Source: Hylemonella sp. UBA6679 (GTDB lineage Bacteria > Pseudomonadota > Gammaproteobacteria > Burkholderiales > Burkholderiaceae_C). Taken from it: 23,969 nucleotides of DNA. The stretch covers positions 1-23,969 of the forward strand of contig DKJZ01000064.1 in assembly GCA_002454975.1 (NCBI GenBank), read 5' to 3'. The notes beneath the pieces are model-generated. The model did not search any database. It saw only the letters and a list, made by a program, of their open reading frames with translations, and was not told the DNA's origin. This document shows positions 7,651 to 15,590 of this stretch, in pieces (position 1 is the stretch's first letter; every line of letters starts with the position of its first letter). Both the position numbers and the translations under genes were made by a program.

Positions 7651-9042
7651 TTAAAGCTTGAAGCTGACAAACTGAAACGGCTGAGCCAGCCAGCTGTTGA
7701 GGCGGCTGATGGGCTCGGCCTTGTCCATGCCAGCCAAAGCATGCAAACGCACCAGCGAGATCATGTAGGTGTAGCGGGCCGTGGCCAGGTCGCGCTTGGC
7801 GGTTTGGCGCTGTTGCTGGGCGTTGAACACATCCACAATCGTGCGCGAGCCCCCCTCGTACGAGCGCTTGCTGGAGATCACCAGCTGTTCGGCTGAACGC
7901 ACTGCGGTTTCAAGGCCACGCACGCGTGCAATGCCCTCGGTCATGCCTCGGTGCTCGCGGTGAATCCGCACGCTCAAGTCGCGTTTGGCGGCCTCCAAAA
8001 GTTCTTCGGCTCGGTTCACTTCGGCCAGGCCTTGGCGCACGGTGGCATCGACCAAACCACCGGCGTAAATGGGCACCGTCAATTGCACGCCCACCACGCG
8101 GTTAGAAAATCCCGAGCTTGGAAAATTCACGTTCTCGCTGCTGCTCTTGACCAGCTGCGCCACCGCATCGAGCGTGGGCAAGTGTCCAGCGCGTGACTTG
8201 TCAACTTCCAGACGCGCGGTTTCCAAGCGGGCTTTGAGGGCCTGAATGTCTGGGCTGCGCTCGTAAGCCATCTCGACCCAGGCCTCCAGGGAAGCAGGTG
8301 CAGGCGGGGCCAGCACCATGCGGTTGGCGTCCAAGGGCTCGAGCTTGTCAAACGGGCGGTTGATCAGCACCTCCACCTGCCTGCGGGTCAGCTCGAGCTG
8401 TTGGCGCGCTTCAAGCTCCTGGGCCAAGGCCAGGTCCAGGCGGGCCTGTGCCTCATCAACATCCGTGCGCACACCCGCCCCATTGGCCAAAGATTTTTTG
8501 GCGGCATCGAGCTGTGTGCCAATGGTGGCCACTTGCACCAACACCAAATCGAGTTGGTCTTTGGCCAACAGCGCCTCGAGGTAAGCCGACGTCACACGCA
8601 CACCCAGGTTTTGCATCTCGCTCTCAAGCACGGCCTGCGCATCACGCACCTGAAAACCCGCTTGGGTCAGACCCAAACTCAAAGGCCTGCGAAACAGGGC
8701 TTGCCGCACAGAAAGGGTGTGGTTGTCGCTGTTGTATCGGTCGGATTGCGCGTCTGTGTTGGCTTGGGTTCGGGTCAGGTCGTTGTTGTTCAAGGCCGCG
8801 CTGTACGATACATTGGGCAACATTTGCGCACGCGCTTGCGGTATGCGCTCGGCTGCTGAGCGGTTGGCCGCCACGGCCGCCTTGAGCGTGGCGTCTTGCA
8901 CCAGGGCGAGCTGGTACACCTGCATCAGGTCGATGGCCTGCGCAGGTTGTGTCAGCGCCATGGCGGCAAGCGCCACACACGACACCTGGGCCAGCCACAC
9001 CTTGCCCATACCCGCGCACTTGGAGGAGGTCATGCCCAGCAT
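7651..9042 (-). CDS. TolC-family outer-membrane channel of a type I secretion system
   Basis: A trimeric outer-membrane channel and periplasmic tunnel that completes type I export with the HlyD adaptor and ABC transporter encoded just upstream. The 463-residue protein has a signal peptide ending QPAQA before IDLMQVYQLAL, the usual start of the mature OEP fold. Two OEP halves follow, with long helical stretches such as AQARLDLALAQELEARQQLE and the typical GVQLTVPIYAGGLVDATV block at about three-fifths of the length. The ATG at 9042 is well supported: AAGGAGG lies six bases upstream, inside the last codons of the HlyD-type gene, and the HlyD stop and this start are separated by one base, so translation is probably coupled. 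Its place in the operon suggests a dedicated secretion partner rather than a housekeeping TolC. Confidence 0.92.
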   Translation of the reverse strand: MLGMTSSKCAGMGKVWLAQVSCVALAAMALTQPAQAIDLMQVYQLALVQDATLKAAVAANRSAAERIPQARAQMLPNVSYSAALNNNDLTRTQANTDAQSDRYNSDNHTLSVRQALFRRPLSLGLTQAGFQVRDAQAVLESEMQNLGVRVTSAYLEALLAKDQLDLVLVQVATIGTQLDAAKKSLANGAGVRTDVDEAQARLDLALAQELEARQQLELTRRQVEVLINRPFDKLEPLDANRMVLAPPAPASLEAWVEMAYERSPDIQALKARLETARLEVDKSRAGHLPTLDAVAQLVKSSSENVNFPSSGFSNRVVGVQLTVPIYAGGLVDATVRQGLAEVNRAEELLEAAKRDLSVRIHREHRGMTEGIARVRGLETAVRSAEQLVISSKRSYEGGSRTIVDVFNAQQQRQTAKRDLATARYTYMISLVRLHALAGMDKAEPISRLNSWLAQPFQFVSFKL

Positions 9043-9043
9043 C

Positions 9044-10381
9044 TCATTCCTCCTTCATGGCCGAGGCCAGACGCTTCAAGAAGGGGCCCGTGAGGTAGTT
9101 CAAAGCCGAACGCTCGCCCGTTTTGATGATCACCTCGGCCGTCATACCAGCTTGCAGCTGGCGCGCACCCAGGGTCTGCATGCCAGGCGGGGTGATGCGG
9201 GTGCGGGCCAAAAAATACGTGACGCCGGTTTGCGGATCGGTCAGCAGGTCGTTGGACACCGACAGCAACTCACCCTCAAGCACGAGCTGCGGTGCGTTGG
9301 CAAAGGCAGAAAAACGCACATCGGCCTTGAGGCCCGGACGCACCCGGTCGATGAACTGAGGCTCCACACGGGTTTCAATCAGCAAAGGCTCGGCGTTGGG
9401 CACGATGTCCATGATTTTTTGCCCCGCCTGCACCACCGCACCGACCGATTGGGCGCTCAAGCCCACCACCTGGCCGGTCACGGGCGACTTGATCACAGCA
9501 CGCTGAAGGTCAGCCTGCACAAACACATACTTGTCAGCGTCGCCCTGCACCTCGCGGGTGACTTCGGCCAATTGGGTTTCCACTTCTTTGCGGTACTCCT
9601 GGTTGCGCGCATTGCTGCGCTGACGCAGCTCGGCCATGCTGCGCTGGGTGCGCGTGATGTTGCCCAAGAGCTCGGCAATCGCGCCTTGGGTTTCGGCCAC
9701 GCTGCGCTCAAGCTCTAGCTGGCGGTTGCGCGGGGTGTAGCCTTCGCGCACCAGCTCGCGGGTGCTGCCCAGCTCCTCCATCAGCAGCGCAAGCTGGCTG
9801 CGTCGGCTCTTGAGCAGGCTCTCGTAACCAAACAGCTGACCGCGCTGGCCCTCGATGCTTTGTTCAAACACATCCAAATCAGCGCGCAAGGCGGCGCGGC
9901 GCGAGCTGAGCAACTGGTTTTGCGTGAGGAGCTGGCCTTGGATTTGCGGGTCGCTGGCACTGGCCTTGAGGTCTGGGTGAAAGGCAATGGTGGTGGCCCC
10001 GCGTTGCTCGGCTTGTAAGCGGTTCTGGGTGGCGCGCAGCCCCAAATAGCGTTGACGCACGCCCTGGTAATTGGAGCGGGCCAGGTCTTCGTCGAGCACC
10101 ATCAAGGTTTGCCCTTCTTGAACCTGATCGCCCTCACGTACCAACACCTCTTTGATGATGCCGCCGCTCAAATGCTGCACCGCCTTACGCTTGGTGTCCA
10201 CAGCCACACTGCCCTGTGTGGGCACGCCAGAGTCGAGCGGCGCCAATGCGGCCCACAAAAGAAACCCGCCAAAGCCCACCCCCAAAAGCAGCAGGCCGAT
10301 GCGCCCGGCTGCCGAGGCATCCGCGTACTGGTCGATGTTGTCGGCCGGGCGGGCTTGGCCGATGGTTTGCAAGTTTTGCAT
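9044..10381 (-). CDS. HlyD/PrtE-type type I secretion membrane fusion protein
   Basis: Periplasmic adaptor that links the ABC transporter to the TolC-type channel. The 445-residue protein has a short cytoplasmic N-terminus and one membrane helix (GLLLLGVGFGGFLLWAALAP, about 29-48). The first lipoyl half follows, with GGIIKEVLVREGDQVQEGQ. A long charged coiled coil spans about 105-275, the second lipoyl half is around AVIKSPVTGQVVGL, and the beta-barrel region contains ADVRFSAF. The C-terminal end has the GMTAEVIIKTGERS block typical of the PrtE/HlyD family. The start ATG lies 10 bases past the stop of the upstream ABC transporter, and its own last codons carry the ribosome site of the next gene. 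Confidence 0.93.
   Translation of the reverse strand: MQNLQTIGQARPADNIDQYADASAAGRIGLLLLGVGFGGFLLWAALAPLDSGVPTQGSVAVDTKRKAVQHLSGGIIKEVLVREGDQVQEGQTLMVLDEDLARSNYQGVRQRYLGLRATQNRLQAEQRGATTIAFHPDLKASASDPQIQGQLLTQNQLLSSRRAALRADLDVFEQSIEGQRGQLFGYESLLKSRRSQLALLMEELGSTRELVREGYTPRNRQLELERSVAETQGAIAELLGNITRTQRSMAELRQRSNARNQEYRKEVETQLAEVTREVQGDADKYVFVQADLQRAVIKSPVTGQVVGLSAQSVGAVVQAGQKIMDIVPNAEPLLIETRVEPQFIDRVRPGLKADVRFSAFANAPQLVLEGELLSVSNDLLTDPQTGVTYFLARTRITPPGMQTLGARQLQAGMTAEVIIKTGERSALNYLTGPFLKRLASAMKEE
9049..9055 (-). promoter_or_regulatory. Ribosome binding site for the TolC-type gene
   Basis: A perfect AAGGAGG on the minus strand, six bases before ATG 9042, embedded in the final Lys-Glu-Glu codons of the HlyD-type gene. 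It fixes the TolC-type start and suggests translational coupling. Confidence 0.85.
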
Positions 10382-10391
10382 GTACGTTTTC

Positions 10392-12137
10392 TCAAGCTCG
10401 TTGTTTCATTTGCTGGTGGGGGCCGCAGTAAGTCACGCGCCCCCCATCCATGACCAGCACCTGGTCGGACATGTCCAGCACATCTGGGCGGTGCGTGATG
10501 AGGATGGCAATGCGCCCCTGGCTCTTGAGCTCGGCCAGCACCTTGGCCAGCGCGGCCTGCCCCACGTCGTCAAGGTTGGCATTGGGCTCGTCGAGCACCA
10601 CCAGATCAGGCTGTCCATAAATCGCACGGGCCAGGCCGATGCGTTGGCGTTGCCCGCCCGACAAAGCCAGCCCACCCTCGCCGATGGGGGTGTCGTAGCC
10701 CTGCGGTAAGCGCAAAATCATTTGGTGCAAATCGGCGCTGGTGGCAGCGGCAATCACCTTGTCGGGGTCCACCTCTTGCAAGCGCGCAATGTTTTGCGAC
10801 ACCGTGCCTTCAAACAGGGCCACGTCTTGGGGCAAATACCCCACGCGGCTGCCCAGCGTCACACGGTCAAACTCTGCGACGGGGTCACGGCCCCACAGCA
10901 CCTCGCCACGGTAGTCGGGCCAAATACCCAACAACACCCGCGCCAAGGTGGATTTGCCTGAGCCTGAATGCCCCAGCACCACCGTGAGCGAGCCTGGCCA
11001 GGCTTCAAAAGTCACACCTTGCAAGATGGGCTGCGGGCGTTGCGGTGAGCTGGCCGTCAGGCCTTTGACCTGGATGGCCGCGCGCACCTCGGGCAAGGCC
11101 TGTCGCGTTGGTGTGGTCTGCAAAGCCGAGACCAGTTCATCCAAGCGCATGAACGCTGAGCCTGCGCTGACCATGCCTTTGAAGGTGCCAGTCAGCGCGT
11201 CGATCGGCGCCAGGGCCTTGGACATCAACACATTGGCGGCAATCATGGCACCCGCTGAGAGCTGGCCGTCGATCACCAACAAGGCCCCCGCGCCCAGCGA
11301 AAACGACTGCAAGGTGTAGCGCAAAAACTTGGTCCAAGACGTCAGCACATGTTGGCTTTTTTGCGAACGGGCGAACATCGCCATGGACACCGCATGGCGC
11401 ACGCGCCAGCGCTGCTGCAGGCCAGCAAACATGCCCATGGCCTCCACCACCTCAACATTGCGCAGCTTGTGTTCGAGGAAGTTGGCGCTTTCTTTGAAGG
11501 CCTCTGACAACCGCTGCGCTGGCCCTTGCGTGCCGCGCTGTCCCACCAGCACTGTCAGGCCCAGCAAAGCCACAAATGCCAATGCGCAATAGCCCAAAAA
11601 CGGGTGCAGGAAAAACAACACCGTGATGTAGACAAACACCCAAGGCATGTCAAAAAAGGTGAACAAGCCAGGGCCAGTGAGGAACTGGCGCAACTCGGTT
11701 AAATCGGTGAAGGCATGTGCCGGGTTGGTCTCGTGCGGGTTGAGGTGCTTGCGGTAACTTGCCTCAAACACCTGTGGGCTCACAGCGCGGTCAAAACGCA
11801 CGCCCATGCGCACCAGTAAGCGCGAGCGCAAACACTCCGACATGGCGTTCATGCCAAACAAGTAAAGCGCAATGGCAGAGAGAAACACCAGGGTGAGCTC
11901 GCTGCGGCTGATCAGCACCCGGTCGTACACCTGCAGCATGTAAACCGTGGGCGTGAGCAGCAACAAATTAGCCACGATGCTTAAAACCGCTGCCACCACA
12001 AACTGGTGCTTCAAAGCCAGCAGGTGCTCGCCCATGGAAGCTACAGGCTCGGGGCTTGGTCGGGCGATGTTGCTCGCACCCACAGCTTGTTGGGGCGATG
12101 CACCCGCTTGCGGAAAAAGTTGTATGGGCTCGCTCAT
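10392..12137 (-). CDS. Type I secretion ABC transporter/ATPase, PrtD family (second of the tandem pair)
   Basis: Inner-membrane half-transporter that powers export of an unfolded protein substrate. The 581-residue protein has a transmembrane domain (about 45-320) starting with VYMLQVYDRVLISRS, a signature of PrtD-type exporters; it has no C39 peptidase-like N-terminal domain. The nucleotide-binding domain is complete: Walker A GHSGSGKST 389-397, LSGGQ 492-496, Walker B LVVLDEP with Glu517, D-loop NANLDD, and switch His549. A roughly 35-residue Pro/Ala-rich N-terminal extension is unusual relative to its partner. It begins 11 bases after the upstream ABC gene ends, with GAGG and AGG motifs before the ATG. 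The substrate is not in the window: no RTX nonapeptide repeats are seen. Confidence 0.93.
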   Translation of the reverse strand: MSEPIQLFPQAGASPQQAVGASNIARPSPEPVASMGEHLLALKHQFVVAAVLSIVANLLLLTPTVYMLQVYDRVLISRSELTLVFLSAIALYLFGMNAMSECLRSRLLVRMGVRFDRAVSPQVFEASYRKHLNPHETNPAHAFTDLTELRQFLTGPGLFTFFDMPWVFVYITVLFFLHPFLGYCALAFVALLGLTVLVGQRGTQGPAQRLSEAFKESANFLEHKLRNVEVVEAMGMFAGLQQRWRVRHAVSMAMFARSQKSQHVLTSWTKFLRYTLQSFSLGAGALLVIDGQLSAGAMIAANVLMSKALAPIDALTGTFKGMVSAGSAFMRLDELVSALQTTPTRQALPEVRAAIQVKGLTASSPQRPQPILQGVTFEAWPGSLTVVLGHSGSGKSTLARVLLGIWPDYRGEVLWGRDPVAEFDRVTLGSRVGYLPQDVALFEGTVSQNIARLQEVDPDKVIAAATSADLHQMILRLPQGYDTPIGEGGLALSGGQRQRIGLARAIYGQPDLVVLDEPNANLDDVGQAALAKVLAELKSQGRIAILITHRPDVLDMSDQVLVMDGGRVTYCGPHQQMKQRA

Positions 12138-12148
12138 CCCTGCCTACC

Positions 12149-13828
12149 TCAAGCGGCCCGCAGGCCAGAGAGCACTTCGTCACGCGGACCGAACGCTTGT
12201 TGCGCGCCATCGCGCATGAGCAGCACCAAGTCACACACCGACAGCACCGAAGCCCGGTGGGTGATGACCACCATGGTGGTGCCCAGGGCCTTGAAGTGCT
12301 CCATGGCGCGCAGCAAGGCTTTGTCGCCGGCCTCGTCCAAGCTGGCGTTGGGCTCATCGAGCACCACAAACACGGGCTTGCCGTAAAAGGCACGGGCCAA
12401 AGCCACCCGTTGGCGGTAGCCACCCGACAATGCAGCGCCGTCGCGTGCAATGTCGGTGTCGTACCCTTGCGGCAACTTCATGATGAAGTCGTGCAGGCCC
12501 ACGGCGCGCGCGGCCTCTTCAATGCGGTTCATGTCGATGTCACCAAAGCGGGCGATGTTTTCTGCCACCGTGCCTTGCAACAACTCCACGCCTTGCGGCA
12601 GATAACCCACGCTGGGGCCCAGCTCTGTTTTTCGCCACGCGTGCATGTCTGCGCCATCCAAGCGAACCTTGCCCACGGTGCAGGGCCACAAGCCTGTGAG
12701 CAAACGCGCCAAGCTGGTTTTGCCAGAGGCGCTGGGGCCAATCACGGCCATGACCTGTCCAGGGTCCAGCCGCAGGTTCACCCCACGCACCAAAGAGACC
12801 TGCGAGCCTGGCGGGCCAGCCACCATGTTTTCTACGGTGAGGGTGCCGCGCGGCGCGGGCAGTGGCATGCCCATGGGCTGCGCAGGCACGCTGCTGAGCA
12901 AACGGTTCAGCCGCTGCCAGGCATCGCGCGCATTGACCACCGGGCGCCACTGCGCAATGGCCTGAACCAGCGGCGTGGTGATGCGACCACCCAGCACCGA
13001 GGCCACAATGATGGTGCCTGCACCACCTGGGAGCTTGTTCTCCAGGGTCAACCAGGCACCCAGCCCCAGCATCATCGAGGCCATGGTGTGCTGCATGAAC
13101 TTGGTCAGTGCCTGAAAAACGGCTGAGCGGTCCGAGGCCAAGGCCTGCAGCGCCAGAAAATCGAGTTGCTTGAGCGACCAGCGCGACTTGACCGCGCCGT
13201 ACATGCCCATGGCATGCATGACTTCGGCATGCCGCAGGGTGTTGTTGGCGTACTTCTGAGCCTCCATCGCGGTTTTATTAGCCGCCATCAACGCCGGTGT
13301 TGTGGTGCGCTCGTTGAGCCACGTCAGGGCGAACTGCACCAAGCCGCCCAGCAAAGCAAACGTACCCGCCCAAGGGTGAATGGCATACAAGGTGAGCAAA
13401 AACACCAGTGCCATGGGCGCCTCCATGGCCGACACCAACACGGGGTTGTGGAAAAAATCACGGATGGTTTTGAAATCATTCATGGGCTGGGCCACCAGCC
13501 CCTGCGCTGAGCGCAGCTGCGAGGCATAGATGGCTTCCATCACGCGGTCGGCCAGCAAACGGTCAAAACGCATCAAGGCGGCTTGCATGGTTTGCGCGCG
13601 CGCCCAATCCGAGATCTCCATCACCACATAGGCCAGCACCACGCCGATGGTCAGCATGAGCAAGGTGTTGACGCTGCGGCTGTTGATCACCCGGTCGTAC
13701 ACCTCAAACATGTAGAGGGTGGGCGCGAAAATAAGAAAGCTCGACAAAAAAGCAAAGCCAAACGCCCACGCCAAGTAAGGCGTGAGGCCGGCAAGTGCTT
13801 CCTCCAGCTCGGTCTTTTGACTTGTCAT
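12149..13828 (-). CDS. Type I secretion ABC transporter/ATPase, PrtD family (first of the tandem pair)
   Basis: Paralogue of the next gene and probably its partner in a heterodimeric exporter. From ATG 13828 (MTSQKTELEE) it has 559 residues; the open frame reaches a TTG at 13891, so the start is not certain. The transmembrane domain includes TLYMFEVYDRVINSRS (37-52), matching the same block in the second copy. The nucleotide-binding domain has Walker A GPSASGKTS (364-372), LSGGY (467-471), Walker B with Glu492, D-loop NASLDE and switch His524. No catalytic residue is missing, so both ATPase sites could be active. It is the first gene of the leftward series and divergent from the LuxR-type regulator. 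Confidence 0.92.
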   Translation of the reverse strand: MTSQKTELEEALAGLTPYLAWAFGFAFLSSFLIFAPTLYMFEVYDRVINSRSVNTLLMLTIGVVLAYVVMEISDWARAQTMQAALMRFDRLLADRVMEAIYASQLRSAQGLVAQPMNDFKTIRDFFHNPVLVSAMEAPMALVFLLTLYAIHPWAGTFALLGGLVQFALTWLNERTTTPALMAANKTAMEAQKYANNTLRHAEVMHAMGMYGAVKSRWSLKQLDFLALQALASDRSAVFQALTKFMQHTMASMMLGLGAWLTLENKLPGGAGTIIVASVLGGRITTPLVQAIAQWRPVVNARDAWQRLNRLLSSVPAQPMGMPLPAPRGTLTVENMVAGPPGSQVSLVRGVNLRLDPGQVMAVIGPSASGKTSLARLLTGLWPCTVGKVRLDGADMHAWRKTELGPSVGYLPQGVELLQGTVAENIARFGDIDMNRIEEAARAVGLHDFIMKLPQGYDTDIARDGAALSGGYRQRVALARAFYGKPVFVVLDEPNASLDEAGDKALLRAMEHFKALGTTMVVITHRASVLSVCDLVLLMRDGAQQAFGPRDEVLSGLRAA

Positions 13829-13901
13829 GACCCATTGAATCGACGTCTGGGCGGGTTTCCTGAGTTTTTTTTGACCAGAGAAAGCGCTCAAAAACCCACC
13901 A

Positions 13902-13920
13902 AACCTGCCGATGTCAGGTT
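13902..13920. promoter_or_regulatory. Candidate operator: 19-bp dyad between the LuxR-type gene and the secretion-cellulose operon
   Basis: AACCTG and CAGGTT are perfect 6-bp inverted arms around seven bases. The dyad extends to CCAAACCTG / CAGGTTGG with a one-base bulge (13899-13922). It lies in the only divergent promoter space of the operon, 24 bases before the regulator's ATG and about 75 bases before the first ABC gene's ATG. The arms recall the ACCTG...CAGGT ends of lux boxes, although the inner spacing is 7 rather than 10. A direct repeat GATGTCA (13910-13916 and 13922-13928) overlaps it. Function is inferred from position and symmetry only. Confidence 0.4.
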
Positions 13921-13943
13921 GGATGTCACAACAGACCTAGACC

Positions 13944-14654
13944 ATGAGCAATGCCACCCTTACGTCCCCAAGCTCCGCAGCCGAGGCGCCAGAGCCAGCG
14001 GGTATTCGCGTCCACATCGTGACCCTGCCCATGCTCTCGTGGGCGTTTCAATCGTGGATTGAAAGCACAGCCCCCACCCTGACTTTCTCGGGCAGCAGCT
14101 CCTCGATTGCTGCTTGCATCCTGACCACGGAGACACAAGACCTCGACGTGATCTTGGTCGATCTCGACGGTGACGACCCCCAAGGTGCGCTGGCCCAACT
14201 CACCCAGCACACGCGCGCCAAAGTGCTGGCCGTGACCAGTGCCAAAGAAGACACCATCAAAGACGCCGCCATCATTGCCGGGGCCAAAGGCGTGCTCAAC
14301 AAGCGCGACTCCATCAACCATTTGCTCAAAGCCATTGAGTGCGTGCACCGCGGCGAGCTATGGATCGACCGCAACACCACCAGCCGCATCTTCAGCGAGG
14401 TCACCCGGGCCAAATCGCAAGCCGCGATCGACCCCGATCAACGCAAAATCTTGACCTTGACGAAGCGCGAAAAAGAGATCATTGCTGCGATTTTGCGTTC
14501 GCCCTCGGTCAAGGCTGCGGGCATTGCCGATGAAATTTTCATCAGCCAAAACACCTTGCGCAACCACATGGTCAACATCTACGCCAAGCTCGAGATCACC
14601 AACCGCACCGAGCTCTACGCGTTTGCCATCCAGCACAAAGCCGAGTTCAGTTGA
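13944..14654 (+). CDS. LuxR/NarL-type transcriptional regulator with degenerate receiver domain
   Basis: A 236-residue DNA-binding regulator. The C-terminal LuxR helix-turn-helix is clear (about 168-230): LTKREKEIIAAIL, then ADEIFISQNTLRNHMVNIYAKL. Residues about 21-135 have the length and spacing of a response-regulator receiver: Asp73 (ILVDLD) fits the phosphoacceptor, Thr98/Ser99 and Lys120 fit the switch positions. The acidic pair normally after beta-1 is absent: HIVTLPML stands where family members have an Asp-Asp. Phosphorylation is therefore doubtful, and it may respond to another signal or act constitutively. No histidine kinase is nearby. The gene diverges from the type I secretion-bcsBA series, which makes that series its most likely target. 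No good Shine-Dalgarno precedes the ATG. Confidence 0.86.
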   Translation: MSNATLTSPSSAAEAPEPAGIRVHIVTLPMLSWAFQSWIESTAPTLTFSGSSSSIAACILTTETQDLDVILVDLDGDDPQGALAQLTQHTRAKVLAVTSAKEDTIKDAAIIAGAKGVLNKRDSINHLLKAIECVHRGELWIDRNTTSRIFSEVTRAKSQAAIDPDQRKILTLTKREKEIIAAILRSPSVKAAGIADEIFISQNTLRNHMVNIYAKLEITNRTELYAFAIQHKAEFS

Positions 14655-14697
14655 GCCAGCGTTTGGGCCAGCCGCGGGTTTCGGGGAAAATAGGCGC

Positions 14698-15540
14698 ATG
14701 AACGTCTACATCCTCACCCTCTCCTGCCCCGACCGTCTGGGCATTGTTCATGCACTGTCGGGTTTTTTGCTCGAGCGTGGCGGCAACATCGAAGAAGCCG
14801 CGCAGTACAACGACCAAAGCACCGGCTTGTTTTTCATGCGCGTGCAGTTCTCCTGCGACAAAAGCTTTGCCGAACTGCAAGCGCAGTTAGCACCCTTTGC
14901 TCAGGGCTTGCAAATGCAGTGGAGCCTGCACGCCAAGGCCGAGCAGATGCGTACCGTCATCATGGTGAGCAAAGAGGGCCATTGCTTGAACGACCTGCTG
15001 TTTCGCTGGAAGATTGGCCTGCTGCCCATCGACATCCGCGCGATTGTGTCGAACCACCGCGAGTTCTACCAACTCGCAGCCAGCTACAACGTGCCCTTTC
15101 ACCACATCGAGGTCACCGCTGCGACCAAGGCGCAAGCCGAAGCTCGGCAATATGACATCATCCAGCGCGAACAGGCTGAGTTGGTGGTCTTGGCCCGCTA
15201 CATGCAAGTGTTGTCAGACGACATGTGCCGCAAGCTCTCTGGCAAGGCCATCAACATCCACCACTCGTTCTTGCCAAGTTTCAAAGGTGCCAAGCCCTAC
15301 TACCAGGCCCATGACCGTGGGGTCAAGCTCATCGGCGCCACGGCGCACTATGTGACAGCCGATCTCGATGAAGGTCCGATCATCGAGCAAGACGTGGCCC
15401 GCGTGGACCACAGCAAAACCGTGGAAGACCTCACCGCCATTGGCCGCGACACCGAAAGCCAGGTGCTGGCCCGTGCAGTGAAATGGCACAGCGAGCACCG
15501 GGTGCTGCTCAACGGGCACAAAACCGTGATCTTCAAGTAA
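14698..15540 (+). CDS. purU: Formyltetrahydrofolate deformylase PurU
   Basis: Hydrolyses 10-formyl-tetrahydrofolate to formate and THF in the cytoplasm, balancing one-carbon pools and feeding formate to purine synthesis. From ATG 14698 it has 280 residues, the usual PurU length; the open frame to 14482 is read-through of the luxR-type gene in another frame. An N-terminal ACT domain (about 1-80, YILTLSCPDRLGIVHALSGF) precedes the formyltransferase domain. Catalytic residues fit Asn186 and His188 (INIHHSFLPSFKGAKPY) and Asp224 (ADLDEGPII). It follows the regulator by 43 bases on the same strand and ends at a strong bidirectional terminator. Confidence 0.95.
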   Translation: MNVYILTLSCPDRLGIVHALSGFLLERGGNIEEAAQYNDQSTGLFFMRVQFSCDKSFAELQAQLAPFAQGLQMQWSLHAKAEQMRTVIMVSKEGHCLNDLLFRWKIGLLPIDIRAIVSNHREFYQLAASYNVPFHHIEVTAATKAQAEARQYDIIQREQAELVVLARYMQVLSDDMCRKLSGKAINIHHSFLPSFKGAKPYYQAHDRGVKLIGATAHYVTADLDEGPIIEQDVARVDHSKTVEDLTAIGRDTESQVLARAVKWHSEHRVLLNGHKTVIFK

Positions 15541-15547
15541 GGCACAC

Positions 15548-15577
15548 AAAAAAAGAGAGCCTAGGCTCTCTTTTTTT
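15548..15577. terminator. Bidirectional intrinsic terminator between purU and the aminotransferase gene
   Basis: A perfect 30-base palindrome: seven A, GAGAGCC, TA, GGCTCTC, seven T. It gives a GC-containing stem with a T tract on either strand. It starts 8 bases after the purU stop and ends 14 bases before the convergent aminotransferase stop, so it can terminate both transcripts. Confidence 0.93.
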
Positions 15578-15590
15578 GGCTAAGCGCTGA

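Noticed and set aside
8717..9718. Plus-strand frame of 333 codons opposite the TolC- and HlyD-type genes
   Set aside because: It spans two unrelated minus-strand genes and has no domain of its own.
12056..13126. Long plus-strand frame of 356 codons opposite the first ABC transporter
   Set aside because: Antisense of a strongly conserved ABC transporter. The translation is His/Gln/Arg-rich without domains, a typical shadow in GC-rich DNA.
13863..13876. T-rich stretch ending TTGACC, considered as a -35 box for the luxR-type gene
   Set aside because: No acceptable -10 hexamer at 16-18 bases downstream.
14482..14697. N-terminal extension of the purU frame into the luxR-type gene
   Set aside because: The sequence is Ser/Arg/Pro-rich frame-shifted regulator. 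The ACT domain begins directly after ATG 14698 and the length then fits PurU.
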